A stretch of DNA of 22,549 nt, from contig CAIOUK010000195.1 of the NCBI GenBank assembly GCA_903861445.1, positions 1-22,549 of the forward strand, in the 5' to 3' direction. The translations under genes were made by a program, and so were the position numbers. Source of the stretch: an uncultured Verrucomicrobia subdivision 3 bacterium. GTDB lineage: Bacteria; Verrucomicrobiota; Verrucomicrobiia; Limisphaerales; UBA11358. The notes under the pieces are model-generated. The model did not search any database and was not told the origin of the DNA. It worked only from the letters and a program-made list of their open reading frames with translations. This document shows, in pieces, positions 6,710 through 13,768 of this stretch (position 1 is its first letter; every line of letters starts with the position of its first letter).

Positions 6710-7045
6710 ATGCCGATTCTTCCTGAAAACAAAGCGCGGTATCCGCGCGATTGGAAATTGCGCTCGCGATTCATTCGATTCTATCGCGCCAAAAATCGGT
6801 GCGAGTGGTGCGGGGCGCAAAACGGCGAGCCGCATCCGGTCACCGGCAGCCGCGTGGTGCTGACGGTGGCGCACATTTACGACGAGCGACCGGAAGCTGC
6901 GAGTCTGCTGAATCTTGCCGCACTGTGTCAGCGCTGCCACAACCGGCATGATGCGCCGGGCCGACAGGCGCGACGGCGGGCAAGAATCGAAGCCCGCGCC
7001 GGACAGCGGTTGCTGTTTCCTGAGAACCACGGATTACACGGATGA
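6710..7045 (+). CDS. HNH endonuclease
   Basis: A 111-residue protein with a zinc-stapled HNH fold: CEWCG (Cys31, Cys34), the metal-binding strand VLTVAHIYD (His55), NLAALCQRCHNRHD (Asn69, Cys73, Cys76, His77, His80). SD AAGGA stands about five bases before ATG 6710, one base after the primase stop. Small HNH proteins in phages support packaging cuts, recombination or homing; which role applies here is not shown. The last residues (ENHGLHG) come from a dispersed repeat starting at about 7024, so the natural C-terminus may have been replaced. Confidence 0.8.
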   Translation: MPILPENKARYPRDWKLRSRFIRFYRAKNRCEWCGAQNGEPHPVTGSRVVLTVAHIYDERPEAASLLNLAALCQRCHNRHDAPGRQARRRARIEARAGQRLLFPENHGLHG

Positions 7046-7085
7046 ACGCACATTTTTTCAACGCAGAGACGCAAAGACGCAGAGG
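7024..7085 (+). repeat. Dispersed repeat between HNH gene and acyl-carrier-like gene
   Basis: It contains GAACCACGGATTACACGGAT, a T-run, and AACGCAGAGACGCAAAGACG. These are two phrases I know as widespread repeats in uncultured bacterial genomes (translated ENHGLHG and NAETQRRR). It supplies the last codons of the HNH gene and stops 5 bases before the stop of the minus-strand gene, so it sits at a likely insertion junction. Confidence 0.6.
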
Positions 7086-7089
7086 CTGG

Positions 7090-7788
7090 CTAACTCAAGC
7101 CGAGGTCTTTGACAAAGTGAGCATCTTCGCTGAAATCCGGTTTGCAGCCGAGGACATCAATGACGATTTCACGCACGCGGGCCGCAATCTGTTCGCGGGT
7201 CCAACCGGTTGGCGTAGCGTCAGCAAGATCGGATTTGTGCGTCATCACCCACCGGGCCAAATCACCGACGGTTTTCAAGTTCGGCGGAAATTCTTTGCAG
7301 AGCGGCTTGGTCAGCCGCAAGGCGATGCCGGCGGTTCCGATGGCAACACCAATAAAAATCCAGACTGCCACCGATTGCAGGAGGTGGCCGGTGGCAACGG
7401 CTGCGAGCAAGCCGGCAAGCAACGAGCCAACCAGCAGCAACATATTCAACCAACGCGCGCGGACAAACTCCGGTGGTTTTTTGATTCCCAATTCCACCGT
7501 GATTTGCTTCAGCAATGCGCGCCGCTTTTGTTTTGGAATCAAGGATGCCAGGGCGACGGCCGGTGCAATATCCCGTCGTTTCCATTCGCCATGCCGCAGA
7601 AGCGATTTTCGCAAAAGATTGAACGCACGCTGCGTAAGGCAGGCGTTGGAAGTGGCACCCGACACTTTGCCCTGAACGCAATCAATCAACTGTCGAGGCG
7701 TGAGAAGTTTTTCCGCCTCGGCATCTTCGATGCGGATGTCAAAAGCATCTTCGACGGCCATTACGATTTCGACGGCGTCCAGTCCCAT
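7090..7788 (-). CDS. Membrane protein with split acyl-carrier-like domain
   Basis: A 232-residue protein. Residues 1-45 (MGLDAVEIVMAVEDAFDIRI, then TPRQLIDCVQGKV) resemble helices 2-4 of an acyl carrier protein, but the phosphopantetheine serine of the DSL motif is Ala (DAV). Residues 197-232 (REQIAARVREIVIDVLGCKP, then AHFVKDLGLS) resemble helix 1 and end exactly where the DSL serine should follow, so the two halves look circularly permuted. Two hydrophobic segments (about 114-134 and 138-158) lie between. It runs against the early operon and is probably cargo. Its ATG (7788) and the ATPase GTG (7836) diverge, 47 bases apart; no SD is seen. Function is unknown; without serine it cannot carry an acyl group in the usual way. 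Confidence 0.7.
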   Translation of the reverse strand: MGLDAVEIVMAVEDAFDIRIEDAEAEKLLTPRQLIDCVQGKVSGATSNACLTQRAFNLLRKSLLRHGEWKRRDIAPAVALASLIPKQKRRALLKQITVELGIKKPPEFVRARWLNMLLLVGSLLAGLLAAVATGHLLQSVAVWIFIGVAIGTAGIALRLTKPLCKEFPPNLKTVGDLARWVMTHKSDLADATPTGWTREQIAARVREIVIDVLGCKPDFSEDAHFVKDLGLS

Positions 7789-7835
7789 GTCGCCAGTTTT
7801 GACCGTGACGGCGATGAAGGTCAAGGAGGGCTTTC

Positions 7836-8873
7836 GTGAGCGAGCAAATTGACATCGCCGTTGATCTCGGCGCGGTGCCGCCGCCGCTGCCGGACATTTG
7901 TTTTTTTGAGGAGTTTGCCGCGACGCCGCCGAAGGTTCCACCGCAAATCATCGAGGGCATTTTACATCAGGGGTGCAAGATGATCCTGGGCGGCACGTCG
8001 AAGTCGAACAAGTCCTGGTGCCTGCTCGACCTGGCTATTTCGGTCGCAAGCGGCCAGCCGTGGTGGGGTCGGCGCTGCACCAAGCTGCCGGTGGTCTATA
8101 TCAATTTCGAGCTGCAACCGTGGGCGTTGGCGGAACGGTTGGGCGCATTGTGCATGGCCCGCCCCGAGTGCAAGGGGCTGGGCCGGTCGCTGGCGCTGTG
8201 GAATCTGCGCGGTCACAACGCTGATCTGACTTTGCTCCGGCCAAAGCTCGAAGAGCAACTTGCCCGGCATCAGTTCGGGCTGATCATCATTGACCCGGCT
8301 TACAAGGTTCTCGGCAACCGTGACGAGAACGCCAACGGTGAGATTGCCAGCCTGATGAACGAATTTGAAGCGATGGCGCAAAAGACCGGGGCGGCGGTGG
8401 TCGTGGCTCACCATTTCGCCAAGGGCGACAGCACGGCAAAAAATGCGCTGGATCGGATGAGCGGTGCCGGTGCCTGGGCACGCGACCCGGACAGCATCGT
8501 TGTGCTGACGCCGCACGAGGAACCGGACTGTTTCACCGTCACCAGCATCCTGCGCAACCTGCCGCAACTGCCCGAGTTTGTCGTGGGTTGGGATTTCCCG
8601 CTGATGCGGGTTGCCAACGATCTGAACCCTGATGCACTCCGCCGGCCCCAGGCCAAAAACAAGGTGTGTTCCGACAAGGAATTTATGGATGGCGTCATCA
8701 CCAATGACGGCAAATCTCTGGCCCGAATCACCAGCGACAGCAAAAACCTGTTCGACATGAGCCAAAGCACCACCCAAAGGGCACTTAAACGCTTGGTAGC
8801 AGCGGGGATAGTCCGCCATTCGTATGGCCTTTATTGGAAAGATGGTCAGATGGTCACAAGCCCTAAAGAATAA
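7836..8873 (+). CDS. RecA-fold replicative ATPase (RepA/DnaB-like, AAA_25)
   Basis: A 345-residue protein. The P-loop LGGTSKSNKSW (about 51-61) has Asn where Gly is usual, a variant I know from RepA-like phage helicases; Walker B is LIIIDPAY (149-156), followed by AAVVVAHHFAKGDS and SGAGAWARDPDSIVVL, the sensor strands of hexameric RecA-type helicases. The last 60 residues look like a winged helix (SQSTTQRALKRLVAAGIVRH). It probably unwinds DNA or loads at the replication origin together with the primase. GTG 7836 is fixed by a perfect SD, AAGGAGG (7823-7829). The stop TAA shares a base with ATG 8873. Confidence 0.8.
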   Translation: MSEQIDIAVDLGAVPPPLPDICFFEEFAATPPKVPPQIIEGILHQGCKMILGGTSKSNKSWCLLDLAISVASGQPWWGRRCTKLPVVYINFELQPWALAERLGALCMARPECKGLGRSLALWNLRGHNADLTLLRPKLEEQLARHQFGLIIIDPAYKVLGNRDENANGEIASLMNEFEAMAQKTGAAVVVAHHFAKGDSTAKNALDRMSGAGAWARDPDSIVVLTPHEEPDCFTVTSILRNLPQLPEFVVGWDFPLMRVANDLNPDALRRPQAKNKVCSDKEFMDGVITNDGKSLARITSDSKNLFDMSQSTTQRALKRLVAAGIVRHSYGLYWKDGQMVTSPKE

Positions 8874-8893
8874 TGAACAACTCCCAAAAAACA

Positions 8894-8947
8894 GGCACGG
8901 GGAAGGGACAACCCTCCTTGGGGTCGGGTTGCCCTTCCACCGGTGCC
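8894..8947 (+). promoter_or_regulatory. Long hairpin between replication and packaging modules
   Basis: GGCAC/GTGCC (8894-8898 with 8943-8947), GG/CC, GGAAGGG/CCCTTCC (8901-8907 with 8932-8938) and CAACCC/GGGTTG (8909-8914 with 8926-8931) stack into about 20 bp with three single-base bulges and an 11-base loop. No T-run follows. It lies 13 bases before the TerS start chosen here and may control readthrough or translation into the late genes. Confidence 0.6.
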
Positions 8948-8959
8948 ATTGGATTGACT

Positions 8960-9565
8960 ATGGAAACCAAAATTATGCCGATGACGTTTGAACAACAACC
9001 ACGCGAAACCAGCAAAGCCTTTGCTGCCTTCAAAATCTATCTCGATCTCGGCCCGAACCGGTCACTGGTGGCTGCCGCTGCAAAGATGGGTTGCAGCAAG
9101 CGGCGGATGGAATGGTTGAGCCGGAAATATGACTGGCCCGGCCGGGTGACGGCGTTCAACCGGCATTTTGCCGAGTTGGAACGGCAGGCCATTGAACGGC
9201 TGGCGTGCGAGAAAGCTGTCGAATGGTGGCAACTTCATGAACCTGCCCGCCGTCAGGCGTGGCTGGAGGCCGAAGAAGCGATCGCGATGGTGCGCGAAGC
9301 GCGCGAACGGTGGAAGGCGTCGAACCGGACGCCCGGCTTTGAAGGCATGGCGCGAATGCTGGAGCTGGCGTTCAAGCTCAAACAGTTCGCCGCCGGGATG
9401 CCGAGCGAGATCAAGGAAGTTCACAATCTGCACGCCGGCAAGGTGTCGCTGGAATGGGAAGAAGCCATCCGCAAAGCCTACGAGGCGGAGCCTCGACCCT
9501 ATTCGCCGGCGGTGCCGGCGGGGAAAACTGAAACGGTGATTGATGTCGAGGAGGTAAAACCGTGA
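8960..9565 (+). CDS. Terminase small subunit-like protein
   Basis: A 201-residue protein in the TerS position, overlapping TerL by 4 bases. The N-terminal half carries an HTH suited to recognising packaging sites (LVAAAAKMGCSKRRMEWLSR and KYDWPGRVTAFNRHFAELER), then long helices (RRQAWLEAEEAIAMVREARE) for oligomer formation and an acidic tail ending in DVEEVKP that overlaps the TerL start. ATG 8960 is preferred; an in-frame ATG at 8873 overlaps the previous stop but would translate the hairpin 8894-8947, and ATG 8975 is a further option. Assignment rests on position plus HTH; sequence families of small terminases are divergent. Confidence 0.7.
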   Translation: METKIMPMTFEQQPRETSKAFAAFKIYLDLGPNRSLVAAAAKMGCSKRRMEWLSRKYDWPGRVTAFNRHFAELERQAIERLACEKAVEWWQLHEPARRQAWLEAEEAIAMVREARERWKASNRTPGFEGMARMLELAFKLKQFAAGMPSEIKEVHNLHAGKVSLEWEEAIRKAYEAEPRPYSPAVPAGKTETVIDVEEVKP

Positions 9566-10977
9566 CGGCTTACCAGATTTTTTCCAACGCCGCTGTGAAT
9601 GCGGGGTGTCCGATGGACCAGACTTTCAATCTGGTCAAAGGCGAAGCCTGGCTGCAAGAACGGCAACTTGCCGCCTGCGCTGCCGCCCGGCTATGCGACC
9701 AAGCCGGCGGGCCGACGGGCATCGGCTACGGCGGCGCGCGTGGCGGCGGCAAGTCGCACTGGTTGCTGGCGCAAATGGGCGTGGATGATTGCCAGCGTGT
9801 CGAAGGTTTGAAATGCCTGCTGCTGCGCAAGGTGGGCAAGGCCAACCTGGAACACTTTGAAGATTTGCGCCGCAAGTTGTTTAACCGGCTGCCGCATGAG
9901 TTCTCGGCGTTCCGTGGCATCCTGACGTTTGCCAATGGTTCACGCATCATCGCTGGACATTTCCAAAACGAGAAAGACATTGATGCCTACCTCGGTCTTG
10001 AATACGACGTCATCGGGATTGAAGAAGCCACGACGTTGACCAGCCGGAAATACCAGGACATCACGACGTGTTGCCGGTCATCAAAACCGAACTGGCGTCC
10101 GCGCATTTATTCGACGACGAATCCCGGTGGCGTGGGTCACGCGTGGTATCGCACGAAGTTCGTGGCGCCGATGCTCGAACGGCGTGAATCGGACACGCGG
10201 TTCATTCCGGCGCGGGTCACGGACAACCGCTGGAACAATCCTGATTACGTCCGGGTGCTGGAAGGGCTGACGGGCTGGCAAAAACGGGCGTGGTTGGATG
10301 GCGATTGGGACATTGCCGCCGGGCAGTATTTCACGAACTTTCGCCGCGACGTTCACGTCGTCGAGGACTTCGACGACACGCGGGCGGTCGAGTGGTTCGC
10401 GGCGCTGGACTACGGTTTCGCGCATTACACCGTCGCGCTGCTCGGCTGTCGCGACGGCGATGGAAACACGTTCGTCGTGGACGAACATGCGGAACGGCTT
10501 TGGCTGCCGCAGCGTCATGCCGCCGGCATCCGGGTGATGCTGGCGCGGCACAAAATCGGCGACCGGAAGCTGGCGGTCGAGGATCTCCGCCGGTTCGTGG
10601 CCGGCGCGGATGTGTTTTCCCGGCAGGGCGACGGAACCACCGTCGCGCAACAATACGAACGGCAGGGAATCCGTCTGCGCGCGGCCAACATGGACCGTCT
10701 AAATGGTTGGGCGGAACTGATGCAGAGCTTCGGTGAGCCGGACGCCGGCCTCGCACCGGAAAATCGCGTAAAACCGACAATATTCATCCATTCACGGTGC
10801 AAACGGCTCGTGGAAACGCTGCCGACGCTGCAACACGATCCGAACCGGCCGGAAGATGTGCTGAAAGTGGATGCCGACGAGGATGGCATCGGGGGCGATG
10901 ACGCGGCGGATGCGCTGCGCTACCTGGTGGCGACGAAGGCACGGACGATAACGCAGCGGAAGTTGCGGGGGTTCTGA
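9562..10977 (+). CDS. terL: Terminase large subunit
   Basis: A 471-residue DNA-packaging motor. ATPase half: Walker A GGARGGGKSH (about 57-66), Walker B DVIGIEEA (149-156), coupling motif YSTTNPGG (183-190). Nuclease half: ALDYGF with the first catalytic Asp (283) and a late GGDDAADALRY with the last acidic pair (about residue 450). Length is normal for the terminase_6/XtmB group. GTG 9562 overlaps the TerS stop and follows a strong SD, GAGGAGG (9549-9555). The enzyme cuts concatemeric DNA and pumps it through the portal encoded at 14986; four kilobases of cargo and noncoding sequence separate the two, which is unusual. Confidence 0.92.
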   Translation: MTAYQIFSNAAVNAGCPMDQTFNLVKGEAWLQERQLAACAAARLCDQAGGPTGIGYGGARGGGKSHWLLAQMGVDDCQRVEGLKCLLLRKVGKANLEHFEDLRRKLFNRLPHEFSAFRGILTFANGSRIIAGHFQNEKDIDAYLGLEYDVIGIEEATTLTSRKYQDITTCCRSSKPNWRPRIYSTTNPGGVGHAWYRTKFVAPMLERRESDTRFIPARVTDNRWNNPDYVRVLEGLTGWQKRAWLDGDWDIAAGQYFTNFRRDVHVVEDFDDTRAVEWFAALDYGFAHYTVALLGCRDGDGNTFVVDEHAERLWLPQRHAAGIRVMLARHKIGDRKLAVEDLRRFVAGADVFSRQGDGTTVAQQYERQGIRLRAANMDRLNGWAELMQSFGEPDAGLAPENRVKPTIFIHSRCKRLVETLPTLQHDPNRPEDVLKVDADEDGIGGDDAADALRYLVATKARTITQRKLRGF

Positions 10978-10990
10978 AAACTAGCGGATT

Positions 10991-11112
10991 CCAAAGGGCC
11001 ATGACCTTTGGCGCGGTCTGGTGCGCGTAGCACCAGAAAATGCTGGATACGCGAAACGACCAACGGGAGTTTCGCCGAAAAATTTGCGCCCGGCGCGGTG
11101 GCGTCAGGCGCA
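10991..11112 (+). other. Row of four hairpins after the terminase gene
   Basis: CCAAAGG/CCTTTGG (10991-10997 with 11005-11011), CTGGTGC/GCACCAG (11018-11024 with 11030-11036, loop GCGTA), GCGAAAC/GTTTCGC (11051-11057 with 11069-11075) and TGCGCC/GGCGCA (11085-11090 with 11107-11112). They fill the gap between TerL and the convergent DUF6573 gene. No T-run is present, so they are either processing or transcription-pausing structures or a small structured RNA. Confidence 0.55.
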
Positions 11113-11125
11113 TTATGTCTGCCGG

Positions 11126-11521
11126 TCAATCTTCGTCCGGCATCATCACGGTGATGGCGGGCTGCGGGTCGTCAATGTCCAGTGCGCCGCAACTGGCAAT
11201 CAACTTCACCAGCCGCGCGGCGCGGTTGTCGTTGCGGACATACAGAGCGACCGGCAAGCGGTCGGTGTGTCCGTGACTGCGGAGGATGGCAAAGCGCAAC
11301 ATCCAGCAAATGTCCCAAAGGCGTCCGGCTTCATCTTGGCCGGTCACGCCTTCCGGCACGGCGACGAATGAATCAAACACCGTGCGCGTCAGGAACACCG
11401 GAAATTTGATTCCGGCTTCCTGCGCGGTCTTGGTGACTTCGACTTGCACGCCGTCGGCGACGGCCTGCGCTCTGGTGTAGGAATAAATAACGGGGCCGAA
11501 TGGTGATTCGTTTGTGTTCAT
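11126..11521 (-). CDS. DUF6573 family protein
   Basis: A 131-residue protein recognised as DUF6573: FGPVIYSYTRAQAVADGVQV near the N-terminus, VTKTAQEAGIKFPVFLTRTV, then GRLWDICWMLRF and the closing ITVMMPDED. The family has no established function and in my knowledge occurs in plasmids, integrative elements and prophages of many phyla. ATG 11521 starts four bases after the stop of the preceding gene (tgaTTTTATG) and has no SD. It is last in a three-gene minus-strand operon inserted between TerL and portal, so it is probably accessory cargo rather than part of the virion. Confidence 0.8.
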   Translation of the reverse strand: MNTNESPFGPVIYSYTRAQAVADGVQVEVTKTAQEAGIKFPVFLTRTVFDSFVAVPEGVTGQDEAGRLWDICWMLRFAILRSHGHTDRLPVALYVRNDNRAARLVKLIASCGALDIDDPQPAITVMMPDED

Positions 11522-11525
11522 AAAA

Positions 11526-11741
11526 TCAGCGGTTAAGGATGGGAATTTCAGACTGTGCGGAAATCCAAGCGTGCTTGGGCGCGGGTTGGATGGTGACGGG
11601 CTTGCCGAATCTCGGCTTGATGGTGCGGGGCTTCTGCACCACCGCGACAACGGCGGCGGACTCTGTCACGCGGATAACTTGGCAACGCTGGCCGGCATAC
11701 ATAACGCAATCGCCAGCGCGTAAGGTGTAAGTGTTAATCAT
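11526..11741 (-). CDS. Small beta-rich protein, unknown
   Basis: A 71-residue protein (MINTYTLRAGDCVMYAGQRC at the start). The pattern of short strands, AGDCVMYAGQRCQVIRVTES then AAVVAVVQKP, suggests a small barrel (SH3/KOW-like), but this is only inference from the pattern. It is the middle gene of the minus-strand cargo operon. ATG 11741 directly follows a hairpin plus T6 (11742-11771) and no SD is present; an in-frame GTG at 11756 would put the start inside the hairpin. Confidence 0.6.
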   Translation of the reverse strand: MINTYTLRAGDCVMYAGQRCQVIRVTESAAVVAVVQKPRTIKPRFGKPVTIQPAPKHAWISAQSEIPILNR

Positions 11742-11771
11742 AAAAAAGGTGGGCACGCTGTCACCGTGCCC
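11742..11771 (-). terminator. Minus-strand terminator-like hairpin abutting a start codon
   Basis: On the minus strand GGGCACG (11771-11765), loop of seven, CGTGCCC (11757-11751), then ACC and six T, and immediately the ATG at 11741. It could terminate or attenuate transcription between the first and second genes of the cargo operon. The layout is the same as at 1277-1324. Confidence 0.6.
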
Positions 11772-11780
11772 GTGTAGGTG

Positions 11781-12191
11781 TCACGCGGTCTTGTGGTCGG
11801 CGGGGTAATAGCTCGAATACTTCTCGTGCGGGTCTTGGAAACCGCGCAAGCGAAACTGGCCGCACGGATGCTGCCACGTTTGGCGCTCGCGGTTCCAATG
11901 GAAACCAAGCTGCGCCAACTGCTGCCGAATCTCGGCGGCAGGTTGTTCCTTGAACGTCACCCAAACCCACTTGCCGACAACCTCGGCAAGGCGGTAAATC
12001 TCCGGCTGCTTATTCAGCAAAAGATTCAAAACCTTCTCGGTCGGCAACGTCCGGTTTTTCTTCCGCGCCTCGGTGTCAATCGGCAGGCGATTGTCTTGCT
12101 TCGGCGCAACTGGCGCGGTAGCGACAGGCTGCTCAACTGTGCGGATCTGGCTCGGAGTCCCTTCGGTCTTTTTTTGTGATGTAGTTTTCAT
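11781..12191 (-). CDS. Cargo protein with WVWVTF/HPCG domain, unknown function
   Basis: A 136-residue protein. The basic, Thr/Gln-rich N-terminus is probably disordered. The C-terminal domain holds VGKWVWVTFKEQPAAEIRQQ followed by LGFHWNRERQTWQHPCG, a pattern I know from short proteins and from the ends of larger proteins in plasmids and other mobile elements, without an established activity. ATG 12191 is preferred; the frame is open upstream but there it runs through the arms of the structured region. It is the first gene of the minus-strand cargo operon (11781, 11526, 11126). Its promoter must lie in or near 12192-12360, within predicted RNA domain I. Confidence 0.65.
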   Translation of the reverse strand: MKTTSQKKTEGTPSQIRTVEQPVATAPVAPKQDNRLPIDTEARKKNRTLPTEKVLNLLLNKQPEIYRLAEVVGKWVWVTFKEQPAAEIRQQLAQLGFHWNRERQTWQHPCGQFRLRGFQDPHEKYSSYYPADHKTA

Positions 12192-12399
12192 AGTCTTTTT
12201 TTTACTGCTCTGCTGTGCGTCTTCTGTCCGTCGCCCTTCATGAAAAAGCGGAGCCGCCAGCCTTCCCCCACGGGAGTAATCTTTAGAGGGCACCGTGAGC
12301 GGGCAGGCTGGTGCAGTCGGCGACGCCATGAGGGCGACGGAGAGAAACGGCGAGCAGAAAAAACCGGACTTGAAAACGAAGCTGCCCACACAAAAAACC

Positions 12400-12433
12400 A
12401 ACCCATTTATTTTTCGAGCAACGCGAGCAAACT
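12400..12433 (+). repeat. Direct repeat, left copy
   Basis: 34 bases matching 13735-13768 at 29 positions, sharing the core GAGCAACGCGA (12416-12426) and ATTTAT. The two copies lie 1335 bases apart and enclose most of the structured region. Confidence 0.6.
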
Positions 12434-13031
12434 GACTTGGAACGAAGTGAACCCATTTTATCCAGCGGCCACGACTGAACTGGTGGACGTGCCATTGGCG
12501 GCATGAGCGTCAGCGGCGCGGTTGGCATGAAGGATGCCCGCCAACTGGCGCGATGATTGCAGCGCAATGGGGAATTGCGCGACCGCCGGGGACGGCGGAG
12601 CAATCAGCGTGACAGTGCAGCGGCGGGATGGCACACAACGCACATTGTCTGACCTTAATTCCGGCACGAAGGGTCCCGGCACGGGGAGTTGTCGGGCCGA
12701 ACAGAATTAAGGTGGGAGGAACGACCGAACGGACAATGTGTGTTGTGTGCTATCCCGGAAGCATTCCTTCATGCCAACCGCGCCGCGCTGGTGACTTCAA
12801 CTTGCGACGTGGCCGCAACAATTCCCGGCACAGTCGCGCCAGCGCGAAGCCAATTCTTTGACTCCACGACGTCAGAGCGTAGGGCGTGGGCTGCGACGCG
12901 ATGGGTGCATGGGCGCGCTCGGCAGACCTGCCCGCAGCCTGCCGCCGTGGTGTCAGACCAAATAATTTTTCCAGCGGGGTCGGCCAGTTTCGCAAGCGCA
13001 GCCTGCGGAGCGCCGTGAAAGCTGGCCGTCA

Positions 13032-13181
13032 CCGCGACTATTGCGGCGTCTTGCCCGTGCGAAGCATCGCGGGCTATTGCTGCTGTCTTCGGCGAAAGGC
13101 GAAGCCTCGCGCCGTATTGCTGATGCCTTGGCCGGACGAAGTCGCGCGGCCATATTGCTGACTGGCCGATATGCGGAGCAT
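13032..13181 (+). repeat. Four degenerate tandem units of 35-40 bases
   Basis: Each unit begins with (T/C)CGCG, has TATTGC soon after (13039, 13075, 13115, 13153) and ends near CGAAG or CGGAGC. Unit starts are 13032, 13067, 13107 and 13142; a fifth TCGCG at 13181 begins no full unit. They lie inside the candidate RNA and may form a row of similar hairpins, for example CTTCG/CGAAG in unit 2 around a GAAA loop. Confidence 0.5.
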
Positions 13182-13734
13182 CGCGGCCTCTGGTTTCTTG
13201 AATCTCCGGGCGCAACGGTGTCCGTGCCGGTCTCGGCAGTTTGTGACCGTCGGAACGAATGGAACGGAAACGCAGCCTGCGAAGTTGCAGTGAAATGGAG
13301 TGGAGCGGTTGCAAAGCTGACGAGTCCGGCCAGCGGTGCGGGCGAAACCGTGCCGATACTTGGCGCAAGCGCAAGTGTCGGCTCGGTGAGCCGGGGCTGT
13401 CCGCCTTTTCCAGCGAGGAGCGTTAGCGACGAGGTTTTCCCGCCTGACCCCGCGCCTAAATCGTGACATAACTGGACGGCTGGAAAGCACGAAAACCATT
13501 CGAGAACCTGCGACGCCCGCCGCGTGCGCGGGGTAGCGAAAGGCACGCCGAGGGTGACGTTCGGACTAACCAAAGATGGCGTGCCGGTGCTGGCGTCGGG
13601 GCGGCGTTAGCCGCCCCCGCCAGCATGAGCGTCAGGCGTCCGCGCACGCGCCACCTGGCATTCGTCAATGGAAACCGTGAATGGGTGGCGCGCTCGTCAT
13701 TGTTGAGCGCACAGTGATTCAGGAACGGCGCGCG

Positions 13735-13768
13735 AACCAATTTATCTTTTGAGCAACGCGAACCAACT
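13735..13768 (+). repeat. Direct repeat, right copy
   Basis: Partner of 12400-12433 (29 of 34 positions equal; the first 34-base comparison is gap-free). It is followed by a TTGGTG/CACCAA hairpin (13770-13792). Confidence 0.6.

Noticed and set aside
7042..7839. Long + strand open frame opposite the acyl-carrier-like gene
   Set aside because: Shadow of the minus-strand gene, which has clear domain pattern; its first codons are repeat sequence.
12240..12506. Open frame on the + strand after the cargo operon
   Set aside because: The arms of domain I and the direct repeat fall within it; the translation is low-complexity and basic.
13032..13181. CRISPR array
   Set aside because: Units are contiguous and degenerate, without constant repeats separated by unique spacers, and no cas gene is present; the nuclease at 3907 lacks a Cas4 cysteine cluster.
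12953..13573. Long open frame on the minus strand inside the RNA candidate
   Set aside because: Composition is Ser/Arg/Pro-rich without domain pattern, and the frame runs across hairpins and tandem repeats; high GC content alone gives such frames.
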